A stretch of 64,000 nt of DNA from Dankookia rubra (GTDB lineage: Bacteria; Pseudomonadota; Alphaproteobacteria; Acetobacterales; Acetobacteraceae): the NCBI RefSeq assembly GCF_004355005.1, contig NZ_SMSJ01000029.1, positions 1 to 64,000 of the forward strand, in the 5' to 3' direction. Within the stretch, counting starts at the first letter, position 1; each line of letters opens with the position of its first letter. Below, piece after piece: positions 54,735 to 63,351 of the stretch. Below the pieces are notes generated by a model. It was not told where the DNA came from. It saw nothing but the letters and a program-made list of their open reading frames with translations, and searched no databases. Position numbers and translations under genes: made by a program.

Positions 54735-56225
54735 ATGGCCGTCGCGGGCTATGCAGACCCCGCCGCCGGACCGGTTCCGGAGCGGGATTTCGAAATGGTC
54801 GAGGCGCCGATCCGCGCCTTCGCCATCGCCACGGTATTCTGGGGCGTGGTCGGCTTCCTGGTGGGGGTGACCATCGCCTCCGAGCTGGCCTGGCCGCTGC
54901 TCAACCTCGACCTGGAATGGACCACCTTCGGGCGGCTGCGCCCGGTGCATACCTCGGCGGTGATTTTCGCCTTCGGCGGCAACGCGCTGATCTGCACCTC
55001 GCTCTACGTCGTGCAGAAGACCTGCCGCGCGCGCCTGTTCGGCGGCGAGGACATGGGCTGGTTCCTGTTCTGGGGCTACCAGTTCTTCATCGTCACCGCA
55101 GCGCTCGGCTACGTGCTCGGCGTGACACAGGGCAAGGAATACGCCGAGCCCGAGTGGTACGTTGACCTGTTCCTGACGGTCGTCTGGGTCGCCTACCTCA
55201 TCGCCTTCGGCGGCACGATCCTGCGCCGGCAGGAGCCGCACATCTACGTGGCGAACTGGTTCTACCTCGCCTTCATCATCACCATCGCCATGCTGCACCT
55301 GGTGAACAACGCGGCCCTGCCGGTCGGCGGCGGCAGCGGCCAGTCCTACATCGTCTGGTCGGGCGTGCAGGATGCGATGATCCAGTGGTGGTACGGCCAC
55401 AACGCGGTGGGCTTCTTCCTGACCGCCGGCTTCCTCGGCATGATGTACTACTTCATCCCGAAGCAGGCCGAGCGCCCGGTCTACAGCTACCGGCTGTCCA
55501 TCGTGCACTTCTGGACGCTGATCTTCCTCTATATCTGGGCGGGGCCGCACCACCTGCACTACACCGCGCTGCCGGACTGGGCGCAGACGCTCGGCATGGT
55601 CTTCTCGATCGTGCTGTGGATGCCGTCCTGGGGCGGCATGATCAACGGGCTGATGACCCTCTCGGGCGCCTGGGACAAGCTGCGCACCAACCCGGCGCTG
55701 CGCTTCTCCGTCACCGCCGTCGGCTTCTACGGCATGTCGACCTTCGAGGGGCCGGTGATGTCGATCAAGGCGGTGAACAGCCTGTCGCACTACACCGACT
55801 GGACCATCGGCCACGTCCACAGCGGCGCCATGGGCTGGGTCGGCTTCATCACCTTCGGCGCCATGTACTACCTTTTCCCGAAGCTCTGGCGGAAGTCGGC
55901 GCTGTACAGCGAGAAGCTGGTCTCCTGGCACTTCTGGCTGGCGACCCTCGGCATCGTCTTCTACATCACCGCGATGTGGGTCAGCGGCATCATGCAGGGC
56001 CTGATGTGGCGCTCCTACGACGAGCTCGGCTTCCTGCAGTACAGCTTCGTCGAGACCGTCGCGGCGATGCATCCCTACTACGTCATCCGCATGTTCGGCG
56101 GCCTGCTGTACCTCAGCGGCGCGCTGATCATGGTCTACAACCTCTGGAAGACCGTGCGCTCCGAGGCCCTGGCTGAGCAGGCCTATGCCGCGCAGCCCGG
56201 CTTCGCGCCCGCGGCAGCCGAGTGA
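54735..56225 (+). CDS. ccoN: cbb3 cytochrome c oxidase subunit I
   Basis: Catalytic heme-copper subunit of the high-affinity cbb3 oxidase (terminal oxidase for low oxygen). The 496-residue product has about 12 membrane helices and family signatures: [40 protein letters not shown] (copper and active-site His), [20 protein letters not shown] with the His pair, and [20 protein letters not shown] carrying the heme ligands. Length normal. ATG 54735 is preceded by GGGGAGA; the frame is open upstream to 54624, across the FNR box, which is clearly not coding. First gene of the operon. Confidence 0.97.
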   Translation: MAVAGYADPAAGPVPERDFEMVEAPIRAFAIATVFWGVVGFLVGVTIASELAWPLLNLDLEWTTFGRLRPVHTSAVIFAFGGNALICTSLYVVQKTCRARLFGGEDMGWFLFWGYQFFIVTAALGYVLGVTQGKEYAEPEWYVDLFLTVVWVAYLIAFGGTILRRQEPHIYVANWFYLAFIITIAMLHLVNNAALPVGGGSGQSYIVWSGVQDAMIQWWYGHNAVGFFLTAGFLGMMYYFIPKQAERPVYSYRLSIVHFWTLIFLYIWAGPHHLHYTALPDWAQTLGMVFSIVLWMPSWGGMINGLMTLSGAWDKLRTNPALRFSVTAVGFYGMSTFEGPVMSIKAVNSLSHYTDWTIGHVHSGAMGWVGFITFGAMYYLFPKLWRKSALYSEKLVSWHFWLATLGIVFYITAMWVSGIMQGLMWRSYDELGFLQYSFVETVAAMHPYYVIRMFGGLLYLSGALIMVYNLWKTVRSEALAEQAYAAQPGFAPAAAE

Positions 56226-56239
56226 AGGAGCGCCGATCC

Positions 56240-56974
56240 ATGTTCCGCTTCCTCCGAGACCACGGCATCATCGAGCGCAACCTGATCCTGATGGGCGTGC
56301 TCACGCTCATCACGGTCTCGATCGGCGGCCTGGTGCAGATCGTGCCCCTCTTCACCATCGAGACCACGATCGAGCGGGTCGAGGGCGTCAGGCCCTATAC
56401 CCCGCTCGAGCTCGCGGGGCGCGACATCTACGTGCGCGAGGGCTGCTACACCTGCCACAGCCAGATGGTCCGCCCCTTCCGGGACGAGGCCGAGCGCTAC
56501 GGCCCCTACAGCCTGGCGGCCGAATCGATGTTCGACCACCCCTTCCAGTGGGGCAGCAAGCGCACCGGCCCGGACCTCGCGCGGCTCGGCGGCAAGTATT
56601 CCGACGACTGGCACGCCGCGCACCTGCGCAGCCCGCGCGCGCTGGTGCCGGAGAGCGTGATGCCGCCCTACGCCTTCCTCGACCGGCCGCTCGATACCGG
56701 GTCGATGAAGGCGCGGCTGGCGGCGCAGAAGGCGCTCGGCACGCCCTATACCGACGAGATGGTCGCCAATGCGGCGGCCGACCTCGAGGCCCAGGCCAGG
56801 CCCGACGCGGAGGGCGCCGGCTTCGCCGGCCGCTACGCCCGCGCGCGCCAGGGCAGCTTCGACGGCAATCCCGCCGTTGTCACGGAAATGGACGCGCTGG
56901 TCGCCTACCTGCAGATGCTGGGCACCCTGGTGCAGTTCCGCGACGTGACGCCCGAGCAGGTCCGGCAGCAGTAG
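56240..56974 (+). CDS. ccoO: cbb3 oxidase monoheme subunit II
   Basis: Membrane-anchored c-type cytochrome of the cbb3 oxidase that passes electrons to CcoN. The 244-residue product has an N-terminal helix (about residues 15-40), one CXXCH heme site (CYTCH, 69-73, in [17 protein letters not shown]) and the distal Met in [14 protein letters not shown] 56240 has AAGGAG nine bases upstream; the ATG is preferred over an earlier GTG. Length normal. Confidence 0.96.
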   Translation: MFRFLRDHGIIERNLILMGVLTLITVSIGGLVQIVPLFTIETTIERVEGVRPYTPLELAGRDIYVREGCYTCHSQMVRPFRDEAERYGPYSLAAESMFDHPFQWGSKRTGPDLARLGGKYSDDWHAAHLRSPRALVPESVMPPYAFLDRPLDTGSMKARLAAQKALGTPYTDEMVANAAADLEAQARPDAEGAGFAGRYARARQGSFDGNPAVVTEMDALVAYLQMLGTLVQFRDVTPEQVRQQ

Positions 56975-56989
56975 GGAGGGGGCAGGATC

Positions 56990-57217
56990 ATGGACCTCGT
57001 CAAGCTGCAGTCGGTCCTCAACACCCTCTGGGTGGTGTGGTTCTTCGTGCTCTTCCTCGGGATGCTCTGGTACGTGATGCGCCCGTCGAAGAAGCAGCAT
57101 TTCGCCGGCCTGGCCGACATCCCGCTGCGGGACGAGCCAGGGGCCGCGTCCCGGTTGCGGAGGGCCGATGGCCCGGAGCGTGAACCGGGCCGCCAGACAT
57201 CCGCCAGGAGCATCTGA
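56990..57217 (+). CDS. ccoQ: cbb3 oxidase small subunit
   Basis: Short membrane protein that stabilises the cbb3 complex. The 75-residue product has one membrane helix (LNTLWVVWFFVLFLGMLWYV, residues about 10-29) followed by MRPSKKQHFAG and a longer than usual basic, Arg/Gly/Pro-rich tail. Start ATG at 56990 with GGGAGGGGG upstream. Its place between ccoO and ccoP is standard. Confidence 0.9.
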   Translation: MDLVKLQSVLNTLWVVWFFVLFLGMLWYVMRPSKKQHFAGLADIPLRDEPGAASRLRRADGPEREPGRQTSARSI

Positions 57218-57219
57218 CG

Positions 57220-58089
57220 ATGCCGACCAAGGTCGAGAAAGACAGCATCACCGGCCGGGAGACCACCGGCCACCAGTGGGACGGGCTGAAGGAGCTGAAC
57301 ACGCCGCTGCCGAAGTGGTGGCTGTACGTCTTCTACGCCTGCATCGCCTTCGCCATCGTCTGGGCGATCATCTACCCGTCCATCCCGATGACCGGCGCGC
57401 GCGGCCTGTCCGGCTGGACGGCGCGCGGCGCCATCGGGCCGGAGCTCGAGGCCGAGCGGCAGTCGCGCGAGCCGATGCTGGCGAAGCTGCGCGCGGCGAC
57501 CCCGGCGCAGATCGCCGCCGACCCGGCCATGCGCGCCTATGCGCTGGCCGGCGGCCGCATTGCCTTCGCCAACAACTGCGCGGGCTGCCACGGCTCGGGC
57601 GGCCAGGGCGCGGCGGGCGGCTTCCCGAGCCTCGCGGACGATGACTGGCTCTATGGCGGCAGCTTCGAGGCGATCCACGGCACCATCGCGCATGGCGTCC
57701 GCAACGGCGCCGACGCCGATGCCCGCGGCATCGCCATGCCGCGCTTCCTGGCCGACGGCCTGCTGACCGCGCCGCAGGTGAACGACGTGGCGGAGCACCT
57801 GCTGGGCTTCACCGGGCGGGCGACCGACGCGGCCGCGGCGGAACGCGGCGCGGCGGTCTTCGCCGAGAACTGCGCCAGCTGCCATGGCGAAAAGGGCGAG
57901 GGCAACCGCGAGATGGGCGCGCCGCGGCTGAACGACCAGGTCTGGCTCTATGGCGGCGACAAGGCGAGCATCCTGCGCAGCGTCGGCTATGCCCGCGCCG
58001 GCGTGATGCCGGACTGGGCCGGCAAGCTCGACCCGGCGATCATCAACATGCTGACCGTCTACGTCCACGCGCTGGGCGGCGGCGAGTAG
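57220..58089 (+). CDS. ccoP: cbb3 oxidase diheme subunit III
   Basis: Diheme c-type cytochrome that accepts electrons from soluble cytochromes. The 289-residue product has an N-terminal DUF4405-like/anchor region, one membrane helix (about 34-53, WLYVFYACIAFAIVWAIIYP), and two CXXCH sites: CAGCH (residues 120-124) and CASCH (218-222), with distal Met motifs (GIAMPRF and AGVMPDW). Length and order are normal. Confidence 0.96.
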   Translation: MPTKVEKDSITGRETTGHQWDGLKELNTPLPKWWLYVFYACIAFAIVWAIIYPSIPMTGARGLSGWTARGAIGPELEAERQSREPMLAKLRAATPAQIAADPAMRAYALAGGRIAFANNCAGCHGSGGQGAAGGFPSLADDDWLYGGSFEAIHGTIAHGVRNGADADARGIAMPRFLADGLLTAPQVNDVAEHLLGFTGRATDAAAAERGAAVFAENCASCHGEKGEGNREMGAPRLNDQVWLYGGDKASILRSVGYARAGVMPDWAGKLDPAIINMLTVYVHALGGGE

Positions 58090-58101
58090 GGCGAGGGCAT
58101 C

Positions 58102-59616
58102 ATGGGCGAGGTGAAGTCCCCCGACCGCATGCAGGCCAAGGCGGTGCCGGTCTCCCCGGCGCCGCTCTACGCCACGCGGCAGAAGGTCTACCCGAAGGCG
58201 GTCAAGGGGATTGTCCGGCGGGCGAAGTGGCTGATCCTCATCCTCTGCCTCGCGCTCTACTACGCGGTCCCGCTGCTGCGCTGGGACCGCGGCCCGGAGA
58301 TGCCGGACCAGGCGGTGCTGGTCGACATGACCAACGGCCGGCTGTTCTTCTTCTTCGTCGAGATCTGGCCGCAGGAGGTCTACTACCTGACCGGCCTGCT
58401 GGTGCTGGCGGCGATCGGCCTCTTTGCCGCGACCAGCCTCTTCGGCCGCGTCTGGTGCGGCTTCGCCTGCCCGCAGACGGTCTGGACCGACCTCTTCATG
58501 TGGGTCGAGCGGCGCGTGCAGGGCGACCGCAACGCGCGGATGAAGCTCGACCTGCAACCCTGGACTGGCGAGTGGCTGCGCAAGAAGGCGCTGACCCACG
58601 CGATCTGGCTCGGCATCGCCATGGCCACCGGCGGCGCCTGGATCATGTACTTCAACGACGCGCTGGAGATGACGCCGCGCTTCTTCACCGGCCAGGCGAG
58701 CCTCGAGGTCTATTTCTTCTTCGGCCTCTTCACCGCGACCACCTACCTGCTGGCGGGCTGGGCGCGGGAGCAGGTCTGCACCTACATGTGCCCCTGGCCG
58801 CGCTTCCAGGCGGCGATGCTGGACGAGAACTCGCTGGTCGTCACCTACCGCGCCTGGCGCGGCGAGCCGCGCGGCAAGCCGAAGGGCGAGGGCCACGGCG
58901 ATTGCGTCGACTGCATGGGCTGCGTGCATGTCTGCCCGACGGGCATCGACATCCGCGACGGCCAGCAGATGGAATGCATCGGCTGCGGCCTTTGCATCGA
59001 TGCCTGCGACGACGTCATGGGCAGGCTCGGCCGGCAGAAGGGCCTCATCGCCTTCGAGACGCTGACCAACCTGGCGGCCGCCGAGGCCGCGGCGAAGCCG
59101 CTGCCGCCCGGCCCGGCGCGGCTGGCCTGCGGGATGCAGGCGCGGACGCACCTGAGGATCGTCCGGCCGCGCACGCTGCTCTATGCCGGCGTGCTCGGCC
59201 TGGTGGTCGCGGTGATGGCCGGGTCCTGGGCGCTGCGGCAGACCACCTCGCTCGCCGTGCTGCGCGACCGGGCGCCGAACTTCGTCCGGCTTTCGGATGG
59301 CGGCGTGCGCAACGGCTATGCGCTGAAGCTCGGCGACAAGACCCGCGGGGTCGAGAGCTACGCGCTGGTGCTGGAGGCGCCGGCCGGGCTGCAGATGGTG
59401 GTGCAGGACGCCGCACAGGACGCGACGGGCCGCCCGGTGCTGACGACGCGCCCCGACGGGATCACCCAGTGGCGCGCGCTGGTGACCGCGCCGCCCGGGC
59501 TCAGGCTGCCGGAGAACGTGCCGGTGACCTTCACGCTGCTGGACGCGAAGGGCCGCGCCGAGGTCTCGACCGCCAGCGTCTTCATGGGGCCGAAGCCCCC
59601 GGAATCGAAGCCATGA
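58102..59616 (+). CDS. ccoG: cbb3 maturation protein CcoG, polyferredoxin
   Basis: Inner-membrane 4Fe-4S polyferredoxin (FixG/RdxA type) needed for cbb3 copper maturation; it reduces copper for CcoN. The 504-residue product has several membrane helices (from about 45), Cys motifs CGFACPQTVW and YMCPWPRFQ, and a double ferredoxin cluster motif CVDCMGCVHVCPTGID followed by CIGCGLCIDACDD. A C-terminal Ig-like periplasmic domain (about 400-500) is present, as in the family. The stop overlaps ccoH by ATGA. Confidence 0.95.
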   Translation: MGEVKSPDRMQAKAVPVSPAPLYATRQKVYPKAVKGIVRRAKWLILILCLALYYAVPLLRWDRGPEMPDQAVLVDMTNGRLFFFFVEIWPQEVYYLTGLLVLAAIGLFAATSLFGRVWCGFACPQTVWTDLFMWVERRVQGDRNARMKLDLQPWTGEWLRKKALTHAIWLGIAMATGGAWIMYFNDALEMTPRFFTGQASLEVYFFFGLFTATTYLLAGWAREQVCTYMCPWPRFQAAMLDENSLVVTYRAWRGEPRGKPKGEGHGDCVDCMGCVHVCPTGIDIRDGQQMECIGCGLCIDACDDVMGRLGRQKGLIAFETLTNLAAAEAAAKPLPPGPARLACGMQARTHLRIVRPRTLLYAGVLGLVVAVMAGSWALRQTTSLAVLRDRAPNFVRLSDGGVRNGYALKLGDKTRGVESYALVLEAPAGLQMVVQDAAQDATGRPVLTTRPDGITQWRALVTAPPGLRLPENVPVTFTLLDAKGRAEVSTASVFMGPKPPESKP

Positions 59617-60104
59617 GCATCACCATGCCCTCGCGCCACCCGGTGGCGACGCAACCCCGCCGCAGCGCCTGGATCCCCTGGATCTTCGTGGGCGGCATGG
59701 CCCTGGTGGTGGCGGTGAACGGCGTGCTGATCTTCGCCGCCGTCGACACCTTCACCGGCGTCACCACCGGCCGTTCCTACGACCGCGGCCGCGCCTACAA
59801 CCACGTGCTGGCGGAAGCGGCGCGGCAGGACGCGCTCGGCTGGACCGGCAGCGTGGCGCTGGCCGGCGGCGTGCTGCGCGTGGCGGTGCGGGACCGGGAG
59901 GGCAATCCGGTGGCCGGCCGGCTGGACGGCGTGCTGCGCCGCCCGGTCGAGGGCACCGAACTGCCCTTCGCCCCGGCCGCCGCCACCCCCGGCGAATGGC
60001 AGGCCCCGGTCGAGCTCCGCGCCGGGCAGTGGGAGGCGCGGCTGCGGCTGACCGCGGCGGATGGCCGGCATCTCGACATCCGCCAGCGGGTGATCGCGCC
60101 GTGA
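59613..60104 (+). CDS. ccoH: cbb3 assembly protein CcoH/FixH
   Basis: Single-span membrane protein that associates with the cbb3 complex during assembly. The 163-residue product has one membrane helix (about residues 21-45, IPWIFVGGMALVVAVNGVLI) and the family pattern TGVTTGRSYDRGRAYNHVLA just after it, then a periplasmic beta domain (WQAPVELRAGQWEARLRLTA). The start ATG overlaps the ccoG stop and its stop overlaps the ccoI GTG, so translation is coupled on both sides. Confidence 0.9.
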   Translation: MSITMPSRHPVATQPRRSAWIPWIFVGGMALVVAVNGVLIFAAVDTFTGVTTGRSYDRGRAYNHVLAEAARQDALGWTGSVALAGGVLRVAVRDREGNPVAGRLDGVLRRPVEGTELPFAPAAATPGEWQAPVELRAGQWEARLRLTAADGRHLDIRQRVIAP

Positions 60105-62425
60105 GCCTCGCCGTGCCCGTCGTCGCCGCCGCCGGCTGCGCCCATTGCGGCGCGCCGGTGCCGGGCGCCGCCCGCTTCTGCTGCGCGGGCTGCGAGGGCG
60201 CGCACGACCTGGTCGCCGGGCTCGGCCTCGATGCCTTCTACCGACGCCGGGAAGCGGCCGACGGCGGGCTGCGCCCGGCCGCCGATGCGCCCGCGGTGGA
60301 CTTCGCCCCGCATGCGCGGCCGGAGAAGGACGGCCAGGCGATCGACCTGATGGTCTCCGGCCTGACCTGCGGCGCCTGCGTCTGGCTGGTCGAGCAGGCG
60401 CTCGCCGCCGAGCCTGACGTGACGCGCGCCCGCGTCGCGCTGAGCACGCGCCGGCTGACGCTCGGCTGGCGCGGGAAGGCCGCGCGGGCCAACGAGCTCG
60501 TCGCGCTGCTGGCGCGGTTCGGCTTCCGCGTCGCGCCGTGGTCGCCGGCCTGCCTCAGGGCAACCGAGGATGCCGAGGGCCGGGAGCTGGTCCGCTGCCT
60601 CGGCATCGCCGCCTTCGGCGCGATGAACATCATGCTGGTCTCGGTCGCCGTCTGGGTCGGCTGGGACATGGGCGAGGCGACCCGTGCCGCGATGCACTGG
60701 ATCGCCGCGCTGATCGGCCTGCCGGTGGTGCTGGTGGCCGGCCTGCCGCTCTATCGCAACGCGCTGGCCGGGCTGCGCGCCGGCCGGCTGAACATGGACA
60801 TGGCGGTCTCGCTCGGCGTGCTGGCCTCGGCGGCGATGTCGCTGAGCGAGGTGCTGCGCAACGGCCGCTATACCTTCTTCGACGGCGCGACGATGCTGAT
60901 CGCGCTGCTGCTGGCGGGACGGGTGCTGGACCGCGCCGCGCGCCGCCGTGCCCGCCAGGCGGTGGCGGAGCTGCTGGCGCTGCAGGACGGCACGGTGACC
61001 CGGCTGGCCGGGGACGGCACCGCCGAGGCCGCGCCGGCCGGCAATCTCCGCGCCGGCGACCGCATCCTGGTCGCGGCCGGGGAGCGGCTGCGGCTGGACG
61101 CCACGCTCGAGGCCGGCGAGGCGCTGCTGGATGCCAGCGCCACCACCGGCGAGAGCCTGCCGCGCCACTTCGCCGCGCATGAGGCGCTGCCGGCCGGCGC
61201 CGTCAACATGGGCGCGCCCTTTGTCGCCCGCGTCACCGCCGCCGCGGCGGACGGCTCGCTCGCCGCCATGGCGCGGCTGCTGGAACAGGCGGAGGCCGCC
61301 AAGGGCCGCTTCGTCGACCTCGCCGATCGCATCGTGCGGTATTTCGTGCCGGTGGTGCATGCGGTCGCGGCGCTCACCTTCCTCGGCTGGTGGCTGCTCG
61401 GCGGCGTGGTCTGGCAGCAGGCGCTGGTCGCCGCGGTGGCCGTGCTGATCGTCACCTGCCCCTGCGGCTTCGCCATCGCCCTGCCGGCGGTGCAGGCGGT
61501 GGCCGTCGGCGCGCTGTTCCGCCGCGGCGTGCTGGTCGCCAGCGGCACCGCGCTGGAACGGCTGGCCACGGCCGACCACGCCGTGCTGGACAAGACCGGC
61601 ACATTGACCGAGGGCCGCCCGACCCTGCTGCCCGGCGGCTGGACCGAGGCCGAGTTGCGCGAGGCCGCCGGCCTGGCGCGGTCCAGCCGCCACCCGCTGG
61701 CGCGCGCCCTGGCCGATGCCTGCCCCGAGGCGCCGCTGGTGCCGGGCGCCGAGGAGGTGCCGGGCCGCGGCCTCGTCGCCGGCGAGTGCCGGCTGGGCAG
61801 CGCGGCCTTCCTCGGCCTGGCCGAGCCGGATGCCGGGCTGAGCCTCTGGTATGCCGCGCCCGGCCGCGCCCCGGTCGCCTTCCGCTTCGCCGACCGCATG
61901 CGGCCCGATTCCGCCGCCGCGGTGGCCGGGCTGCAGGGGCTGGGCCTGACCGCCGAGTTGCTCTCCGGCGACGCCGCGCCGGCGGTGGCCGTGGTCGCCG
62001 CCCAGGCGGGGATCGAGCACTGGACGGCGCAGGCGGTGCCGGAGGCCAAGGCGGCGCGGATCGAGGCGCTGCGCGCCGCGGGCGGCCGGCCGCTGATGGT
62101 CGGCGACGGCATCAACGACGCGGCGGCGCTGGCGCTCGCCCATGTCTCCGCCTGCCCGGGCGACGGCACGGACCTGGCGCAGACCGCCGCCGACCTGGTG
62201 CTGCGGTCGGAAGGGCTGGGCGCGCTGCCCGGCGCGATCCGCACGGCGCGGCGGGCGCAGCGGCTGGCGAAGCAGAACATCGCCTTCTCGCTGGCCTACA
62301 ACCTGGTGGCCGTGCCGCTCGCGGTCGCCGGCATGATCACCCCGCTCTTCGCCGCGCTGATCATGTCCTCCTCCTCCCTCATCGTCATCGGCAATGCGCT
62401 GCGCGCCGGCAAGGAGGCCGCATGA
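60101..62425 (+). CDS. ccoI: Copper-exporting P-type ATPase CcoI/FixI
   Basis: P1B-type copper ATPase that supplies Cu for the cbb3 active site. The 774-residue product starts at GTG 60101 inside the ccoH stop. It has the FixI-type Cys-rich N-terminal domain (CAHCG and FCCAGC), an HMA domain with LTCGACVW, membrane motif CPC (residues 453-455, VTCPCGFA), the phosphorylation site DKTGTLTEG (Asp497) and GDGINDAAAL. Length normal. ATGA overlap with ccoS. Confidence 0.96.
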   Translation: MSLAVPVVAAAGCAHCGAPVPGAARFCCAGCEGAHDLVAGLGLDAFYRRREAADGGLRPAADAPAVDFAPHARPEKDGQAIDLMVSGLTCGACVWLVEQALAAEPDVTRARVALSTRRLTLGWRGKAARANELVALLARFGFRVAPWSPACLRATEDAEGRELVRCLGIAAFGAMNIMLVSVAVWVGWDMGEATRAAMHWIAALIGLPVVLVAGLPLYRNALAGLRAGRLNMDMAVSLGVLASAAMSLSEVLRNGRYTFFDGATMLIALLLAGRVLDRAARRRARQAVAELLALQDGTVTRLAGDGTAEAAPAGNLRAGDRILVAAGERLRLDATLEAGEALLDASATTGESLPRHFAAHEALPAGAVNMGAPFVARVTAAAADGSLAAMARLLEQAEAAKGRFVDLADRIVRYFVPVVHAVAALTFLGWWLLGGVVWQQALVAAVAVLIVTCPCGFAIALPAVQAVAVGALFRRGVLVASGTALERLATADHAVLDKTGTLTEGRPTLLPGGWTEAELREAAGLARSSRHPLARALADACPEAPLVPGAEEVPGRGLVAGECRLGSAAFLGLAEPDAGLSLWYAAPGRAPVAFRFADRMRPDSAAAVAGLQGLGLTAELLSGDAAPAVAVVAAQAGIEHWTAQAVPEAKAARIEALRAAGGRPLMVGDGINDAAALALAHVSACPGDGTDLAQTAADLVLRSEGLGALPGAIRTARRAQRLAKQNIAFSLAYNLVAVPLAVAGMITPLFAALIMSSSSLIVIGNALRAGKEAA

Positions 62426-62583
62426 ACGTCCTGGTCCTGCTGGTCCCGGTGGCCCTCTTCCTCGGGCTGCTCGGCCTGCTCGGCTTTCTCTGGAACCTCC
62501 GCGCCGGCCAGTACGACGACCTGGACGGCGCGGCGTCCCGCATCCTCTTCGACGACCTTCCCCGCAAGGAGCCCCGCCCGTGA
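62422..62583 (+). CDS. ccoS: cbb3 maturation protein CcoS
   Basis: Very short membrane protein needed for cbb3 cofactor insertion. The 53-residue product has one helix (LVLLVPVALFLGLLGLLGFL, residues about 4-23), the WNLRAGQYDDLDG motif with adjacent acids typical of CcoS/FixS, and a charged tail. Start overlaps the ccoI stop (ATGA) and its stop overlaps the following GTG (GTGA). Confidence 0.93.
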   Translation: MNVLVLLVPVALFLGLLGLLGFLWNLRAGQYDDLDGAASRILFDDLPRKEPRP

Positions 62584-62765
62584 ACGGCACCAGCATCTTC
62601 TTCCTCGCCCTCTCCGGCCTGATCGCCCTGGTCGGGCTCTTCGCCATGGCGATGGCGCACGACTACCTGCAGTTCTTCGGCTTCGCGCTCTTCCTGTTCG
62701 GCGTGCTGTTCGGCTTCAGCTGCATCAAGCGCCACTTCGACGCGCAGGAAGCCGCTAGGCACTGA
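62580..62765 (+). CDS. Small membrane protein at the end of the cco operon
   Basis: Unrecognised 61-residue protein, two membrane helices (FFLALSGLIALVGLFAMAMA and YLQFFGFALFLFGVLFGFSC), a short loop AHDYLQ and a tail CIKRHFDAQEAARH with Cys/His residues. It starts with GTG overlapping the ccoS stop (GTGA), the same tight coupling as ccoG-H-I-S, so it belongs to the operon. It could be an extra subunit or assembly factor; not shown. Confidence 0.7.
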   Translation: MNGTSIFFLALSGLIALVGLFAMAMAHDYLQFFGFALFLFGVLFGFSCIKRHFDAQEAARH

Positions 62766-62839
62766 GGCCGCGCGGGGCGCGGCCCTTGGCGTGACGCGGA
62801 CGCACGCCTCCGGTCGGCGCTGCCCTCCGGCGATCTGCT

Positions 62840-63292
62840 TCAGGGCGCCGGCGTCCAACTCTGCTTCAGGCTGCGCAGGGTGAAGCTGGTCCGCGTGTGC
62901 CGCACCCCGGGCAGGCGGTAGAGCTTCTCCCGCAGCAGCCGCTCGTAGCCCGCGGTGCCGCCGACCGCGGCCTTGATGACGTAGTCGTACTCGCCGGTGA
63001 CCAGCCAGGCCTCGATCACCTCCGGCATCTCGGTCACCGCCTGCTCGAAGCGCCGCAGGCTTTCCTCGTCGTGGCGCTCCATCATCACCTCGATGATGAC
63101 GGTGTCGGGCAGGCCGAGCTGCGCCTGGTCGAGGATGGCGACATAGCCCTTGATCACCCCCGATTGCTCCAGCCGCTTCACCCGCGTCCAGCAGGGGGAG
63201 GGGGAGAGGCCGACCTGCTCGGCCAGCTCCGCATTGGTCAGGCGGGCGTTGCGGTGCAGGGCGCGGAGAATTCGCCGGTCGATGGCATCCAT
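62840..63292 (-). CDS. Lrp/AsnC-family transcriptional regulator
   Basis: Feast/famine regulator: N-terminal helix-turn-helix (residues about 1-55, DAIDRRILRALHRNARLTNA and LAEQVGLSPSPCWTRVKRLE) and a C-terminal RAM ligand domain (VIIEVMMERHDEESLRRFEQ, AWLVTGEYDYVIKAAVGG). The 150-residue length is standard. ATG 63292 is chosen because the family begins MDxxDRRIL; an upstream TTG (63328) would add an unsupported extension. It is divergent from the NtaA-like gene, its most likely target along with distant amino-acid genes. Confidence 0.92.
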   Translation of the reverse strand: MDAIDRRILRALHRNARLTNAELAEQVGLSPSPCWTRVKRLEQSGVIKGYVAILDQAQLGLPDTVIIEVMMERHDEESLRRFEQAVTEMPEVIEAWLVTGEYDYVIKAAVGGTAGYERLLREKLYRLPGVRHTRTSFTLRSLKQSWTPAP

Positions 63293-63317
63293 CGCGGAAG
63301 CTTCTGCCGCGGAGGGG

Positions 63318-63345
63318 CTGACAGGCAAGGGGGCCGTGCTAGCCT
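63318..63345 (+). promoter_or_regulatory. Promoter of the NtaA-like gene, predicted leaderless
   Basis: CTGACA (63318-63323), 16-base spacer, TAGCCT (63340-63345), then six bases to the ATG at 63352. No Shine-Dalgarno sequence. Confidence 0.45.
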
Positions 63346-63351
63346 TGGCCC

